Source: an uncultured Subdoligranulum sp. | GTDB lineage: Bacteria; Bacillota_A; Clostridia; Oscillospirales; Ruminococcaceae | Direction: 5' to 3' | Assembly: GCF_937890665.1 (NCBI RefSeq) | Contig: NZ_CALADU010000071.1 | Location: forward strand, 1-16,466 | DNA length: 16,466 nucleotides | Shown here: positions 1-6,513 of the stretch, piece after piece | How positions within the stretch are numbered: position 1 is the first letter of the stretch | Layout of the letters: the number at the start of each line of letters is the position of its first letter | Program-made: the position numbers and the translations under genes | The notes under the pieces: model-generated | Seen by the model: only the letters and a program-made list of their open reading frames with translations | Told to the model about the DNA's origin: nothing | The model's database searches: none

Positions 1-2
1 AC

Positions 3-707
3 AGCCCTTATTACGGCATTCTGCAGACCAGCGGCGACTGTACCATCACCATTTGCGCCGACTTCCAGGATCCCGTGGAACTGATTCCTGTGTTTGTTTC
101 GGAATGGGAAAAGGGTTATAAGATTGTCTGTGGCATCAAGACCAGCAGCAAGGAAAGCAAGATCATGTATTTCCTGCGCAGCTGCTACTACAAGGCCATC
201 AAAAAGATGAGTAGTGTGGAGCAGATCGAGCACTTTACCGGTTTTGGATTATATGACAAGAGCTTTGTCCAGACGCTGCGGGATCTGAAAGACCCCACCC
301 CCTTCATCCGAGGTATCGTGGCCGAGCTGGGCCCTCAGCGTAAGGAGATAGAATACCAGCAGCCCCAGCGCCGGGCGGGCAAAACCCACAACAACTGGTA
401 CAGCCTGTACGACGCCGCCATGCTCTCCTTCACTAGCTACACCAAGGTGGGGCTGCGCATTGCCACCTTTGCGGGCTTTGCCATTTCCGGCATCAACTTC
501 CTGCTGGCTCTGGTCTACTTTGTGATGAAGCTGATTTGGTGGGACCGGTTTATCGCCGGCACTGCGCCGCTGCTCATCGGCGTATTCTTCATGGGCGGTG
601 TTCAGTTGTTCTTCATCGGTCTGCTGGGCGAATATATCATGAACATGAATGCGCGTATTATGAATCGTCCACTTGTGGTGGAAGAAGAACGGCTAAATTT
701 TGAATAA
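3..707 (+). CDS. GtrB/DPM1-like family 2 glycosyltransferase, 3' part
   Basis: The gene runs in from the left edge: the frame is open from base 3, and 234 C-terminal residues are visible. An ADFQDP motif near the start is the D-x-x-D-type donor-binding motif of GtrB/dolichyl-phosphate-mannose-synthase-like family 2 transferases. The C-terminus has two long hydrophobic segments (about residues 149-178 and 188-212 of the visible part) separated by a short charged loop, which is the usual membrane anchor of GtrB proteins. The family moves a sugar from a nucleotide donor to a polyprenyl phosphate at the inner face of the membrane, for later flipping and addition to cell-wall or surface glycans. 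The genes just downstream look like the flippase-type SMR partners normally encoded next to such enzymes, but they are broken. The visible part has no lesion. The specific sugar cannot be told. Confidence 0.88.
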   Translation, partial: SPYYGILQTSGDCTITICADFQDPVELIPVFVSEWEKGYKIVCGIKTSSKESKIMYFLRSCYYKAIKKMSSVEQIEHFTGFGLYDKSFVQTLRDLKDPTPFIRGIVAELGPQRKEIEYQQPQRRAGKTHNNWYSLYDAAMLSFTSYTKVGLRIATFAGFAISGINFLLALVYFVMKLIWWDRFIAGTAPLLIGVFFMGGVQLFFIGLLGEYIMNMNARIMNRPLVVEEERLNFE

Positions 708-738
708 AAGGAGGTGCCGGTGAGGGGGAGGCGGCAAA

Positions 739-1097
739 GTTAAAACGTATGTGTTGCTACATGAGTTAGTGATGATTTTAGTTTGTCACCTGTTTGCTCA
801 AAGTTGGCAGGGAAAAACTTCCTTAGTTATCGGTTCGGCCTATTTTATGGTATGGGAGCTGGTGCTACTGAGAGTCTACGCTTTGGTGTAGCAGCAAGTT
901 ATCAAGCGTTTGCCTCTGACGTTGTCTTATGCGAATAAGGCGGTCGCAGTAGTGTGGGAAATGGTATGGTGGGTGTTGTTTTTAATGAGCAGATAACTGT
1001 ACAGAAATGTATTGGTGCGACGGTTATTGCGTTTGGTGTGGTACTTTACGCATTCTCCAAAAGAAAAGCAGAAAAGGAGGTGGATACAGATGAATGA
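739..1097 (+). pseudogene. Decayed SMR/EmrE-type (ArnE/F-like) transporter subunit
   Basis: Translation across two frames gives a recognisable four-helix SMR subunit. The first part, beginning KTYVLLHELV at base 742, reads in frame to an amber codon at 889-891 between YALV and QQVIKRLPL, where relatives as I recall them have Trp. A further segment with the family motif SYANKAVAVVW follows. The frame then shifts at the T-run 979-983, consistent with loss of one T, and continues as NEQITVQKCIGATVIAFGVV to a stop at 1095-1097. No ATG or usable start precedes KTY: the codon there is GTT, and TGA lies in frame at 721-723. A good ribosome binding site (AAGGAGG, about 709-715) survives. Start loss, a nonsense codon and a frameshift together make it a pseudogene. 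Relatives encoded next to GtrB enzymes are thought to flip lipid-linked sugars. Confidence 0.82.
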
Positions 1098-1183
1098 GTT
1101 TGCCAATGTTTTGCCCTATGCTTTAGTTTCATTGGCAGGGGGATTCCCTTCTTCTGTTAGTCAGGTTATGCTCAAAAAGTGGC
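1090..1183 (+). pseudogene. 5' stub of a second SMR transporter subunit
   Basis: The ATG at 1090 is preceded by AAGGAGG (1074-1080) and overlaps the end of the decayed first subunit by eight bases, the arrangement expected of a paired SMR operon. The first 30 residues (MNEFANVLPYALVSLAGG, then SSVSQVMLKK) match the first membrane helix of SMR subunits, including the SQV-LKK motif. Resemblance ends at about base 1180. The frame stays open to 1317, but only because it runs on through flavodoxin-like coding sequence in the wrong frame. The remaining three helices are missing, so a deletion appears to have joined this stub to the next gene. Confidence 0.72.
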
Positions 1184-1669
1184 TTTTCAACATTCATCGT
1201 GTACGGCACCTGATACGGCTGCACCCAAAAATGCGCGGAACTTTTGCAGGAGCGCCTGCCGGGGAACGTGCGCCTGCAAAACGCAAAGGCGGCGCGCGGC
1301 CCTTTGCAGGGCTATGATGCGGTGATCGTTGGCGGTTCCGTTTATATGGGCAAGATCCGCCCGGAAGTCAGCCGCTTTTGCCGGCGGCACCGCGGGGAAC
1401 TTCTGAAAAAGCGTCTGGGGCTCTTTGTGTGCTGCTATACCCCGAAAGAGACCGCGGGCTTCCTGGAAACGCTGTTCCCGCGCGAACTGCTGGACCATGC
1501 CGCCTATGCGGCGGCCGTGGGCGGGGAGATGCGCTACGAAAAAATGAACGTGGTGTACCGCAGGCTGTTCGAATCGCTGAAAAAGATGGAGGGCTTCCGG
1601 GACGGGTTTCGCGAACCGCACATCGATGGGGAAGAGATCCAAAAACTGGCGGATGCGATGTTCAATTGA
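1184..1669 (+). pseudogene. Broken flavodoxin-domain (HemG-like) protein gene
   Basis: From about 1184 one frame reads STFIVYGT, a TGA stop at 1211-1213, then YGCTQKCAELLQERLPG, GYDAVIVGGSVYMGK and LFVCCYTPKET, ending MFN at 1669. The YGT(R)YGCT stretch is the FMN phosphate-binding loop, and the VGGSVYxGK segment is typical of the flavodoxin family that includes HemG-like protoporphyrinogen oxidases. The TGA falls where relatives carry Arg, so CGA to TGA is the likely change. The normal ATG is absent because the start abuts the truncated SMR stub. Reinitiation at TTG 1244 would give 141 residues, but without the phosphate-binding loop and without a ribosome binding site. The rest of the frame is intact, which suggests recent loss. 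Confidence 0.78.
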
Positions 1670-1793
1670 GTCGATAGGGAAGTCAGATGCTATGTGGGGA
1701 AAACTTTGCAGAAAGCTGTTTCTTATAGAAGCAGATCTGTGGCAGCGTTTTAGGCAGCAATATTTTACTTTGTGACGGATACTTTATTTTATT

Positions 1794-1830
1794 AAATGCT
1801 CTGCGGTCGTGCAGAGCATTTTTGTTTTTT
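1794..1830 (+). terminator. Rho-independent terminator closing the left flank
   Basis: A perfect 11-bp stem (AAATGCTCTGC, 1794-1804, with GCAGAGCATTT, 1811-1821) encloses a six-base loop and runs into TTTTT-G-TTTTTT ending at 1830. It ends transcription from the glycosyltransferase/pseudogene region and insulates the next operon. Confidence 0.93.
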
Positions 1831-1896
1831 ACAGATCCTTTTATTGTTTACGACTTTGCTGACGCTGAGAAAATTGAAAACTTGCGCATAGAAGGA

Positions 1897-1925
1897 TTGA
1901 CAGGAATTTTCGTATTTGATATATT
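1897..1925 (+). promoter_or_regulatory. Sigma-A promoter of module A
   Basis: TTGACA at 1897-1902 and TATATT at 1920-1925 are separated by exactly 17 bases, a near-consensus vegetative promoter. Transcription would begin around 1931-1934, giving a leader of about 60 bases before the SIS gene at 1992. No other promoter of this quality is seen before 6393, so it probably drives the whole 1992-6114 block. Confidence 0.87.
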
Positions 1926-1943
1926 GTTATTACAAAATAACAA
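1924..1943. promoter_or_regulatory. Operator-like inverted repeat over the -10 box and start site
   Basis: TTGTTATT (1924-1931) and AATAACAA (1936-1943) are perfect 8-bp inverted arms around ACAA. The repeat overlaps the end of the -10 box and the expected transcription start, the classic position for a repressor. The GntR/UTRA protein at 3877 in the same operon is the obvious candidate, which would make the operon autoregulated. That link is inference. Confidence 0.62.
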
Positions 1944-1948
1944 TTTGG

Positions 1949-1975
1949 CTGCCTTTGCCTCACCAGCAAAGGCAG
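1949..1975 (+). promoter_or_regulatory. Leader hairpin just upstream of the SD of the first gene
   Basis: CTGCCTTTGC (1949-1958) pairs perfectly with GCAAAGGCAG (1966-1975) across a seven-base loop. The hairpin stands in the mRNA leader and ends one base before AAGGAGG (1977-1983), which lies eight bases from the ATG at 1992. There is no T-run, so it is not a terminator. It may protect the mRNA 5' end or tune ribosome access. It does not resemble a riboswitch class I know. Confidence 0.6.
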
Positions 1976-1991
1976 GAAGGAGGCAGTGAAT

Positions 1992-2996
1992 ATGCAAATG
2001 GTCAATTTCAATGAGGAACAGATTATTGCCAATGGGGCAGTGATCTATAACCAGCGGCCGAAAATCGAGGCCATCGCAGATTCCATTTGGAAGAATGGTT
2101 TTGATTTGCTGCTCTTTACCAGCAGCGGCGGCTCCCAGGCAATGTTGGACCCCTTCGCGTTTTATATCCGGCATATGTCGCGGCTGCCGGTAGAAAGTGT
2201 GCTTTCCGCCAATCTGATGACGGGAGACTGCAATCGGATCGGTCCTAAGACGGTTGCGTTCCTGACTTCCAAATCCGGCAATACCGCAGAAACAGTGGAA
2301 GCGGCCCGTTGGCTGAAAGCACAGGGCGTGCGCCTGTTTGCGGCGGTAGGGCAGGCGGATTCTACGCTGGAATCGATTTGTGATGACACCGTTGTTTATG
2401 GTGCAGGCCGTCCGCAGGAAATGATATTCTACCTTCTCATTGGCCGGTTGCTGTATCACAGCGGAGATTTTGAAGCCTACCCGCGCTTTGCAGATGAGTT
2501 GCAGGGGCTGGCGCGGGCGTTGGCGGAAGTTCGCAAACAGGCGGATGAAAAATGCCGCCGCTATGCGTTGGACTATTGCAAGGAACCCTACAATATTTGG
2601 ATCGGCAGCGGCGATCTGTGGCCTACTGCATACAGTTATAGCATGTGTGTGTTGGAAGAAAGCCAATGGATCCGCACAAAAAGTGTTTCCAGCCCGGAGT
2701 TTTTCCATGGTACGCTGGAGCTGCTGGAGGACGATGTCTGCACGACGCTTCTGCTGACAGAAGGGCCTACCCGTGCGCAGGATGAGCGTGTCAAATCTTT
2801 TGCGGCTCGTCATACCCAAAAACTTACCTGTTTTGACACAAAGGACTATGAGCTGCCCGGTATCAGTGATGAATTTCGCAAGCTGCTCAGTCCAGTCGTC
2901 ATGGCGGCTGTGCTGCAGCGTATCAGCAAGAATATGGAACAGATCACCGGCCATTCGCTGGATATCCGCCGGTATTACAGGAAAGAGAGTTATTGA
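1992..2996 (+). CDS. FrlB/FraB-type SIS sugar-amine phosphate deglycase
   Basis: This is a 334-residue protein with two SIS (sugar isomerase) folds. The first carries SSGGS near residue 40 and SKSGNTAETVEAARWL near residue 92, the phosphosugar-binding loops. The second carries EESQWI and SPEFFHG. In Salmonella FraB, the fructose-asparagine-6-phosphate deglycase, the catalytic pair is Glu214 and His230. Here Glu223 and His239 sit in matching context with the same 16-residue spacing, followed by EGPTRAQDERVKSF and a RRYY...Y end as in FrlB/FraB. The family splits a 6-phosphorylated fructosyl- or glucosyl-amine into glucose-6-phosphate and the free amine or amino acid in the cytosol. The start at 1992 is chosen by AAGGAGG eight bases upstream; GTG 1986 is too close to it. 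The kinase gene begins two bases after the stop. Which amine (lysine, asparagine or other) cannot be read. Confidence 0.83.
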   Translation: MQMVNFNEEQIIANGAVIYNQRPKIEAIADSIWKNGFDLLLFTSSGGSQAMLDPFAFYIRHMSRLPVESVLSANLMTGDCNRIGPKTVAFLTSKSGNTAETVEAARWLKAQGVRLFAAVGQADSTLESICDDTVVYGAGRPQEMIFYLLIGRLLYHSGDFEAYPRFADELQGLARALAEVRKQADEKCRRYALDYCKEPYNIWIGSGDLWPTAYSYSMCVLEESQWIRTKSVSSPEFFHGTLELLEDDVCTTLLLTEGPTRAQDERVKSFAARHTQKLTCFDTKDYELPGISDEFRKLLSPVVMAAVLQRISKNMEQITGHSLDIRRYYRKESY

Positions 2997-2998
2997 TT

Positions 2999-3850
2999 AT
3001 GAAACTGATTGCGTTGGGTGATAATGTCATAGATTCCTACCACAATACCGGCGAAAATTTCCCCGGAGGCAATGCGGTCAATGTGGCAGTCCATGCAGCG
3101 CGGCTGGGGGCCCAGGCTGAATATTTGGGCGCGTTCGGCGATGACGAAATGGCGCAGATCCTGATCCGGGCGCTGGCAGATAACGGGGTCGACAGCAGCC
3201 ACTGTCCTGTATTGCCGGGGCGCACGACCAAGGTTTGCCGCTATGATGTGATCGAAGGGGAGCGGACCTTCCTTGGTATCGTCACGGGCGATACCTGGGT
3301 CGGACCGCTGCAAATCGGCGAGGATGAGTGGAGCGAACTGCGAACGGCAGACCTGATTGTGAGTAGTTGTAATGCCAAAATGCCGGAACAGATGTGTGCG
3401 GTAGAAGCACTGCCGGCCGTCTTTGCCTATGACTTTGGGGAAAAGGACAAGTATCGGACTTCGTCCTACTACGATGAAGTGTGCCACGGGATCGATCTGG
3501 CTATGTTCTCGTGCGAAAAGATGGAGCAGGCGGAATTTGCCGCGCTGTGCGCTCCGCTGCATCACCGCGGGGTGGTGCATGTACTGGCAACGATGGGGGC
3601 CGCCGGACAGATGCTGTCTGTGGAAGGAAAAATCATAAAAAAAGCTACCCAAATGGTGCAGGCAAGTGATACAATGGGGGCTGGGGACTCCTTCCTTGCG
3701 GCCTTCCTGTGCGACCTGTATGCAGCAGGATGGGAAAAAGGCCAGCCTATGTCGGAACAGGCTTTGCTGCATGCGTTGGCAGCAGGGCAGCAGGTATCGG
3801 CCCGCAACTGTATGGAACAAGGCGGGTTTGGGGTTCGGGCGTCCCTGTGA
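2999..3850 (+). CDS. frlD: FrlD-type PfkB sugar kinase (fructosamine 6-kinase-like)
   Basis: This 283-residue PfkB/ribokinase-family kinase opens with KLIALGDNVIDSY, close to the IGDNCVDIY start of E. coli FrlD. The substrate-side motif GGNAVNVAVHAARLGA starts at Gly23, and the ATP/anion-hole signature DTMGAGDSF spans 224-232 with Asp230 as predicted base. FrlD phosphorylates fructoselysine at C6, making the substrate for FrlB. Here the gene starts two bases after the SIS stop, so the pair is almost surely co-translated. Of the in-frame starts, ATG 2999 has a modest purine-rich site (GGAAAGAGAG) about nine bases upstream and gives the FrlD-like N-terminus. The substrate could be fructoselysine, fructose-asparagine, glucoselysine or another Amadori compound; family assignment is much firmer than substrate. 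Confidence 0.84.
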   Translation: MKLIALGDNVIDSYHNTGENFPGGNAVNVAVHAARLGAQAEYLGAFGDDEMAQILIRALADNGVDSSHCPVLPGRTTKVCRYDVIEGERTFLGIVTGDTWVGPLQIGEDEWSELRTADLIVSSCNAKMPEQMCAVEALPAVFAYDFGEKDKYRTSSYYDEVCHGIDLAMFSCEKMEQAEFAALCAPLHHRGVVHVLATMGAAGQMLSVEGKIIKKATQMVQASDTMGAGDSFLAAFLCDLYAAGWEKGQPMSEQALLHALAAGQQVSARNCMEQGGFGVRASL

Positions 3851-3876
3851 CAGATTCAATAGAAGGGAATCAAATA

Positions 3877-4629
3877 ATGATCGAACTCAATGGACTGCAT
3901 CTGGATAAAAACAGCGCAGTGCCTCTTTACGAACAGCTGCGGCAGGGGCTTTTGCATGCTATTACCAGCGGCTGCTTCCCGGCGGGGGCCAAACTCCCCA
4001 CGGAAGAAGCGCTCTGTAAAGCCTTTGATATTTCACGTCCGGTTGCCCGCCAGGCTTACAATGCGTTGATCGAAGAAGGGGTGGTAGAGCGTACGCGCGG
4101 CAGGGGAACTTTTGTGCGTACGCCGGATACGCGGGGGCGCTTCCTCAACCAGCAGATGAGTTTTGAGAAAGAGATGACGCTGCTTCACCTGGAGCACCGT
4201 ACGGAAGTTTTGCGTGCGGACTGGGTCAGCTATACACCGGCCCTGTTTGGCAGGTTGGAGCTTTCCCGGCAGGACCGCTGCTATCATCTGGTGCGCATCC
4301 GTTATGTCAGTGGAAAGCCCTTTGTTCTGGTAGAAAACTATATTCCGGAGTCTATTTTTCCGGGCATTGATGCATATGATTTTGGGAAAAATTCCCTGTA
4401 TGATGTGCTGGAAAATGTTTACCGTGTTAAAATTGTGAGGGCTCGCCGCACGCTGATGGCACAGACGGCTACGGCGGAATTTGCTTCGCTGTTTGCCGTG
4501 CACAGAGGTTCACCGGTACTGTATGTGGAAAACGTAGTTCGGGATCAGTTCGACCGCGCGATCGACCTCAGTAAAGAATATCTGGATGGAGTGACACAAA
4601 AATTTGAGTTTGAAGTAGTCAACCCATAA
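3877..4629 (+). CDS. GntR/HutC-family transcriptional regulator with UTRA domain
   Basis: The product has 250 residues. The N-terminal winged helix (about 16-80) has the GntR pattern PLYEQLRQGLLHAI, then LPTEEALCKAFDISRPVARQA, ending in the RTRGRGTFV wing. The rest (about 95-248) looks like the UTRA ligand-binding fold, with RVRYVSGKP-type and YVENVVRDQ segments and a short C-terminal strand. HutC-type members usually repress until a phosphorylated sugar or amino compound binds, and frl operons commonly carry one. I chose ATG 3877 because AGAAGGGA precedes it by about eight bases and the protein then starts right at the HTH domain; the longer upstream frame overlaps the kinase gene. The best candidate target is the inverted repeat at 1924-1943. 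Confidence 0.88.
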   Translation: MIELNGLHLDKNSAVPLYEQLRQGLLHAITSGCFPAGAKLPTEEALCKAFDISRPVARQAYNALIEEGVVERTRGRGTFVRTPDTRGRFLNQQMSFEKEMTLLHLEHRTEVLRADWVSYTPALFGRLELSRQDRCYHLVRIRYVSGKPFVLVENYIPESIFPGIDAYDFGKNSLYDVLENVYRVKIVRARRTLMAQTATAEFASLFAVHRGSPVLYVENVVRDQFDRAIDLSKEYLDGVTQKFEFEVVNP

Positions 4630-4637
4630 AATGCGGA

Positions 4638-4650
4638 GCGGGTGACCCGC
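4638..4650. repeat. Short perfect palindrome between regulator and HAD genes
   Basis: GCGGGT and ACCCGC flank a single G (4638-4650), nine bases after the regulator stop. The centre is too small for a stable RNA hairpin without opening pairs, and no T-run follows. It could be a protein-binding site or chance. Confidence 0.3.
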
Positions 4651-4674
4651 AAATTATGCCGAAGGGGGACGAAG

Positions 4675-6114
4675 ATGACACCGATCCGAGCGGTTATTTT
4701 TGATATGGACGGCGTACTGATCGACAGTGAGCCGGTTTATTTGCGACATGAGTGGGAACAACTGCATATTCGCTATCCATGGATCACGCCGGAAAGTCTG
4801 TACCCTACAATAGGGATGGCCAGTCAGGATTATATGCCTTTTATGGCACGTCTCTGCCGGCGGGAGAACGACGAGGCATTTGCGCAGGAGCTTCATGCCA
4901 TGAGCACTTCCTGCCAAGTGTGTTATCCGGAAATTTTGAATCCGCAGGTCCATCCGGTCCTGGCGCGTCTGCGTTCCATGGGATTACAGATCGCGCTGGC
5001 AAGCAGCAGCAGCCGGGCCAATATTCAGCGGGTGCTGGAAACATGCCGCTTGACCGATGCCTTCGATGTACTGGTCAGCGGTGAATCCTTTACGCGCAGC
5101 AAACCTGACCCGGAAATTTATCGGTACACCATGGGGCGCCTGGGGCGGCAGCCGGAGGAATGCCTGATCGTGGAAGACTCCACTTACGGCGTACAGGCGG
5201 GCGCGGCAGCCGGGGGCATCGTGGCGGCTCTGCGTGATGATCGGTTCCCTTTTGATCAGCGCGCGGCCCATCTGCATATCGAACAACTGACAGAGATTCC
5301 GGCGCTGGTAGCATGCGGCGGACGGAAGATCCGGGCAGCTTTCTTCGATGTGGATGGTACACTGATCGCCAGCGGTACGCATGCCATGCCGGGAGGAATA
5401 GTGGAAGCTTTGACGGCGCTGCGCCGCCGTGGCGTGGCGGTACTGCTCTGCACCGGCAGACATAAACTGGAGATCGAAGAAGAAAACCTGCTGCCCGGCC
5501 TCACTTGGGATGGCGCGGCCTATATGAATGGCCAACTTTGCGAATGGCAGGGGCATACTGTGCAGGAAAACTGGATCCCAGCCGGTGATCTGCGGGAACT
5601 GCGGCGATTTTTGCAGCAACGGGGAAAAAGTTGTATATTTTTGGAAAAAAACTGCATGTATGCCAACCGGGTGGATGCGCGGATGGAGCGCGGTCAGGAG
5701 CAGGTGGGGACCGCTGTCCCGAAGGTACGGGGGATCGATGACCTGGAAACCAGAAAAATCGATCAGGCGATTCCGTATATTGCCCCCGAGGAGGAGGCAG
5801 AACTGTTGGCCCGAATGCCCAATTGCCAGATCAAGCGTTGGTCGCCTTTTGCAGTGGATCTGATCAGCAGGGAGGGCGGCAAACAGAATGGCATTCGTGC
5901 ATTGTGTACAGCCATGGGAATTTCCCCGGAAGAAACGATCGCTTTTGGAGACGCCGAGAATGATTTGGAAATGCTGCGCCTTGCGGGGATCGGAGTTGCT
6001 ATGGGCAACGCGTTGCCGCAGGTACGTGACTGCGCCGACTATGTAACGGGTACGGTCGAGCAGGGGGGCGTGGTGGAAGCTTTACACCATTTCCAGCTGA
6101 TAGAAGAACGATAG
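4675..6114 (+). CDS. Tandem HAD fusion: beta-PGM-like phosphatase plus Cof-type phosphatase
   Basis: This single 479-residue protein contains two complete HAD hydrolases. Domain 1 (about 1-212) has FDMDGVLIDSEP with nucleophile Asp10 and Asp12, SSSSRAN as motif II, SKPDPEIY as motif III and EDSTYGVQAG as motif IV, which is the beta-phosphoglucomutase/sugar-phosphatase subfamily with a helical cap. Domain 2 (about 220-479) has FFDVDGTL with Asp225 and Asp227, CTGRH and GDAENDLEML (Asp426, Asp430), typical of Cof/type IIB phosphatases with an alpha/beta cap. The position equal to beta-PGM His20 is Tyr22, which argues for phosphatase rather than mutase activity in domain 1. The frame is continuous, with no stop or SD at the domain joint. 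AAGGGGG six bases before ATG 4675 sets the start. A role in dephosphorylating sugar phosphates of this pathway is inference. Confidence 0.87.
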   Translation: MTPIRAVIFDMDGVLIDSEPVYLRHEWEQLHIRYPWITPESLYPTIGMASQDYMPFMARLCRRENDEAFAQELHAMSTSCQVCYPEILNPQVHPVLARLRSMGLQIALASSSSRANIQRVLETCRLTDAFDVLVSGESFTRSKPDPEIYRYTMGRLGRQPEECLIVEDSTYGVQAGAAAGGIVAALRDDRFPFDQRAAHLHIEQLTEIPALVACGGRKIRAAFFDVDGTLIASGTHAMPGGIVEALTALRRRGVAVLLCTGRHKLEIEEENLLPGLTWDGAAYMNGQLCEWQGHTVQENWIPAGDLRELRRFLQQRGKSCIFLEKNCMYANRVDARMERGQEQVGTAVPKVRGIDDLETRKIDQAIPYIAPEEEAELLARMPNCQIKRWSPFAVDLISREGGKQNGIRALCTAMGISPEETIAFGDAENDLEMLRLAGIGVAMGNALPQVRDCADYVTGTVEQGGVVEALHHFQLIEER

Positions 6115-6192
6115 CCGTCTCTGAAGTGGCGAAGCCGGAGTACAGAGGAACGAAACATTTTTCTGAAAACAAAGCCGACAAATGATAAAGAG

Positions 6193-6232
6193 ATCCTCTT
6201 TGGTGCAGGAATGCAACTGCATCAAGGAGGAT
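6193..6232 (+). terminator. Long hairpin after the HAD gene, weak or bidirectional terminator
   Basis: Sixteen pairs (6193-6208 with 6217-6232, two of them G-U) enclose an eight-base loop, GAATGCAA. The right arm is followed only by a short T-rich stretch (TTTCTGCATTATAG), and the reverse strand also has a short T-rich side. It may end module A transcripts weakly in both directions, stabilise the 3' end, or be part of a small RNA. The stem is clear, the function is not. Confidence 0.5.
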
Positions 6233-6309
6233 TTCTGCATTATAGGGCAAGAATGGATGACCGAGCCGATTGCCTGATGGAAAGCGGGAAGAAAGACAGG
6301 GCGGGTGCA

Positions 6310-6339
6310 TTCTTCATATATTTTGCGATTGCTGAAGAA
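6310..6339. repeat. Inverted repeat in the inter-module spacer
   Basis: TTCTTCA (6310-6316) and TGAAGAA (6333-6339) are exact 7-bp inverted arms 16 bases apart, with TATATT directly after the left arm. This could be an operator upstream of the module B promoter. The arms are short enough for chance to remain possible. Confidence 0.3.
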
Positions 6340-6392
6340 AACTTTTGTGGAAAAGAACAAAAAGGGGCGCGGAAATTCGGCTAAAGTGCGTA

Positions 6393-6421
6393 TTGACGGA
6401 GGGAGCAAAAGAGAGTATCCT
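6393..6421 (+). promoter_or_regulatory. Probable promoter of module B
   Basis: TTGACG (6393-6398) and TATCCT (6416-6421) are spaced by 17 bases and point toward the MFS gene at 6514. The -10 box is weaker than consensus. This is the only promoter-like pair I see before the transporter block. Confidence 0.5.
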
Positions 6422-6431
6422 ATGGTCAAGA

Positions 6432-6462
6432 TAATTATTTAAGAAACTTTAGAATATAATTA
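6432..6462. promoter_or_regulatory. AT-rich inverted repeat with TATAAT, upstream of the MFS gene
   Basis: TAATTAT (6432-6438) and ATAATTA (6456-6462) are perfect 7-bp arms 17 bases apart. TATAAT at 6455-6460 would be an excellent -10 box, but no good -35 box is found at the right distance. This suggests either an activator-dependent start or an operator downstream of the 6393 promoter. Confidence 0.38.
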
Positions 6463-6513
6463 ACCTTTGCCATGCCGCTACAGACGGCAGCGGAACGAAC
6501 AAGGGGGGATGGT

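Larger units (their letters stand above)
1670..1991. other. Gene-free spacer between the decayed flank and module A
   Basis: This 322-base stretch has no supportable gene. From left to right it holds an AT-rich tail of the flavodoxin remnant with a small hairpin (CTGTTTCT pairing with AGAAGCAG near 1718-1738), the terminator at 1794-1830, about 65 bases with no signal I can read, and then the promoter, operator-like repeat and leader hairpin of the first module, listed separately. Confidence 0.7.
6115..6513. other. 399-base regulatory spacer between the two modules
   Basis: No coding region is supportable on either strand; the minus-strand frames here lack start signals and family resemblance. 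The stretch holds a long hairpin (6193-6232), a 7-bp inverted repeat (6310-6339), a plausible promoter (6393-6421) and an AT-rich inverted repeat with a TATAAT box (6432-6462), each listed separately. Confidence 0.7.

Noticed and set aside
889..891. In-frame TAG in the SMR gene read as a recoded amber codon
   Set aside because: The same gene also lacks a start and has a frameshift, and neighbouring genes are broken too, so decay explains it better than recoding.
1012..1317. A 101-codon frame covering the SMR stub
   Set aside because: Its first 26 codons lie out of frame inside the older SMR gene and its end is out-of-frame flavodoxin DNA. Only 1090 to about 1180 is meaningful.
1878..1891. 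Possible catabolite-response (cre) box upstream of module A
   Set aside because: TGAAAACTTGCGCA lacks the central CG and symmetric ends of a cre consensus.
4675..5310. Domain 1 of the HAD fusion as a true beta-phosphoglucomutase
   Set aside because: The position of the essential mutase histidine is Tyr22, and no sugar phosphorylase gene is nearby to supply beta-glucose-1-phosphate.
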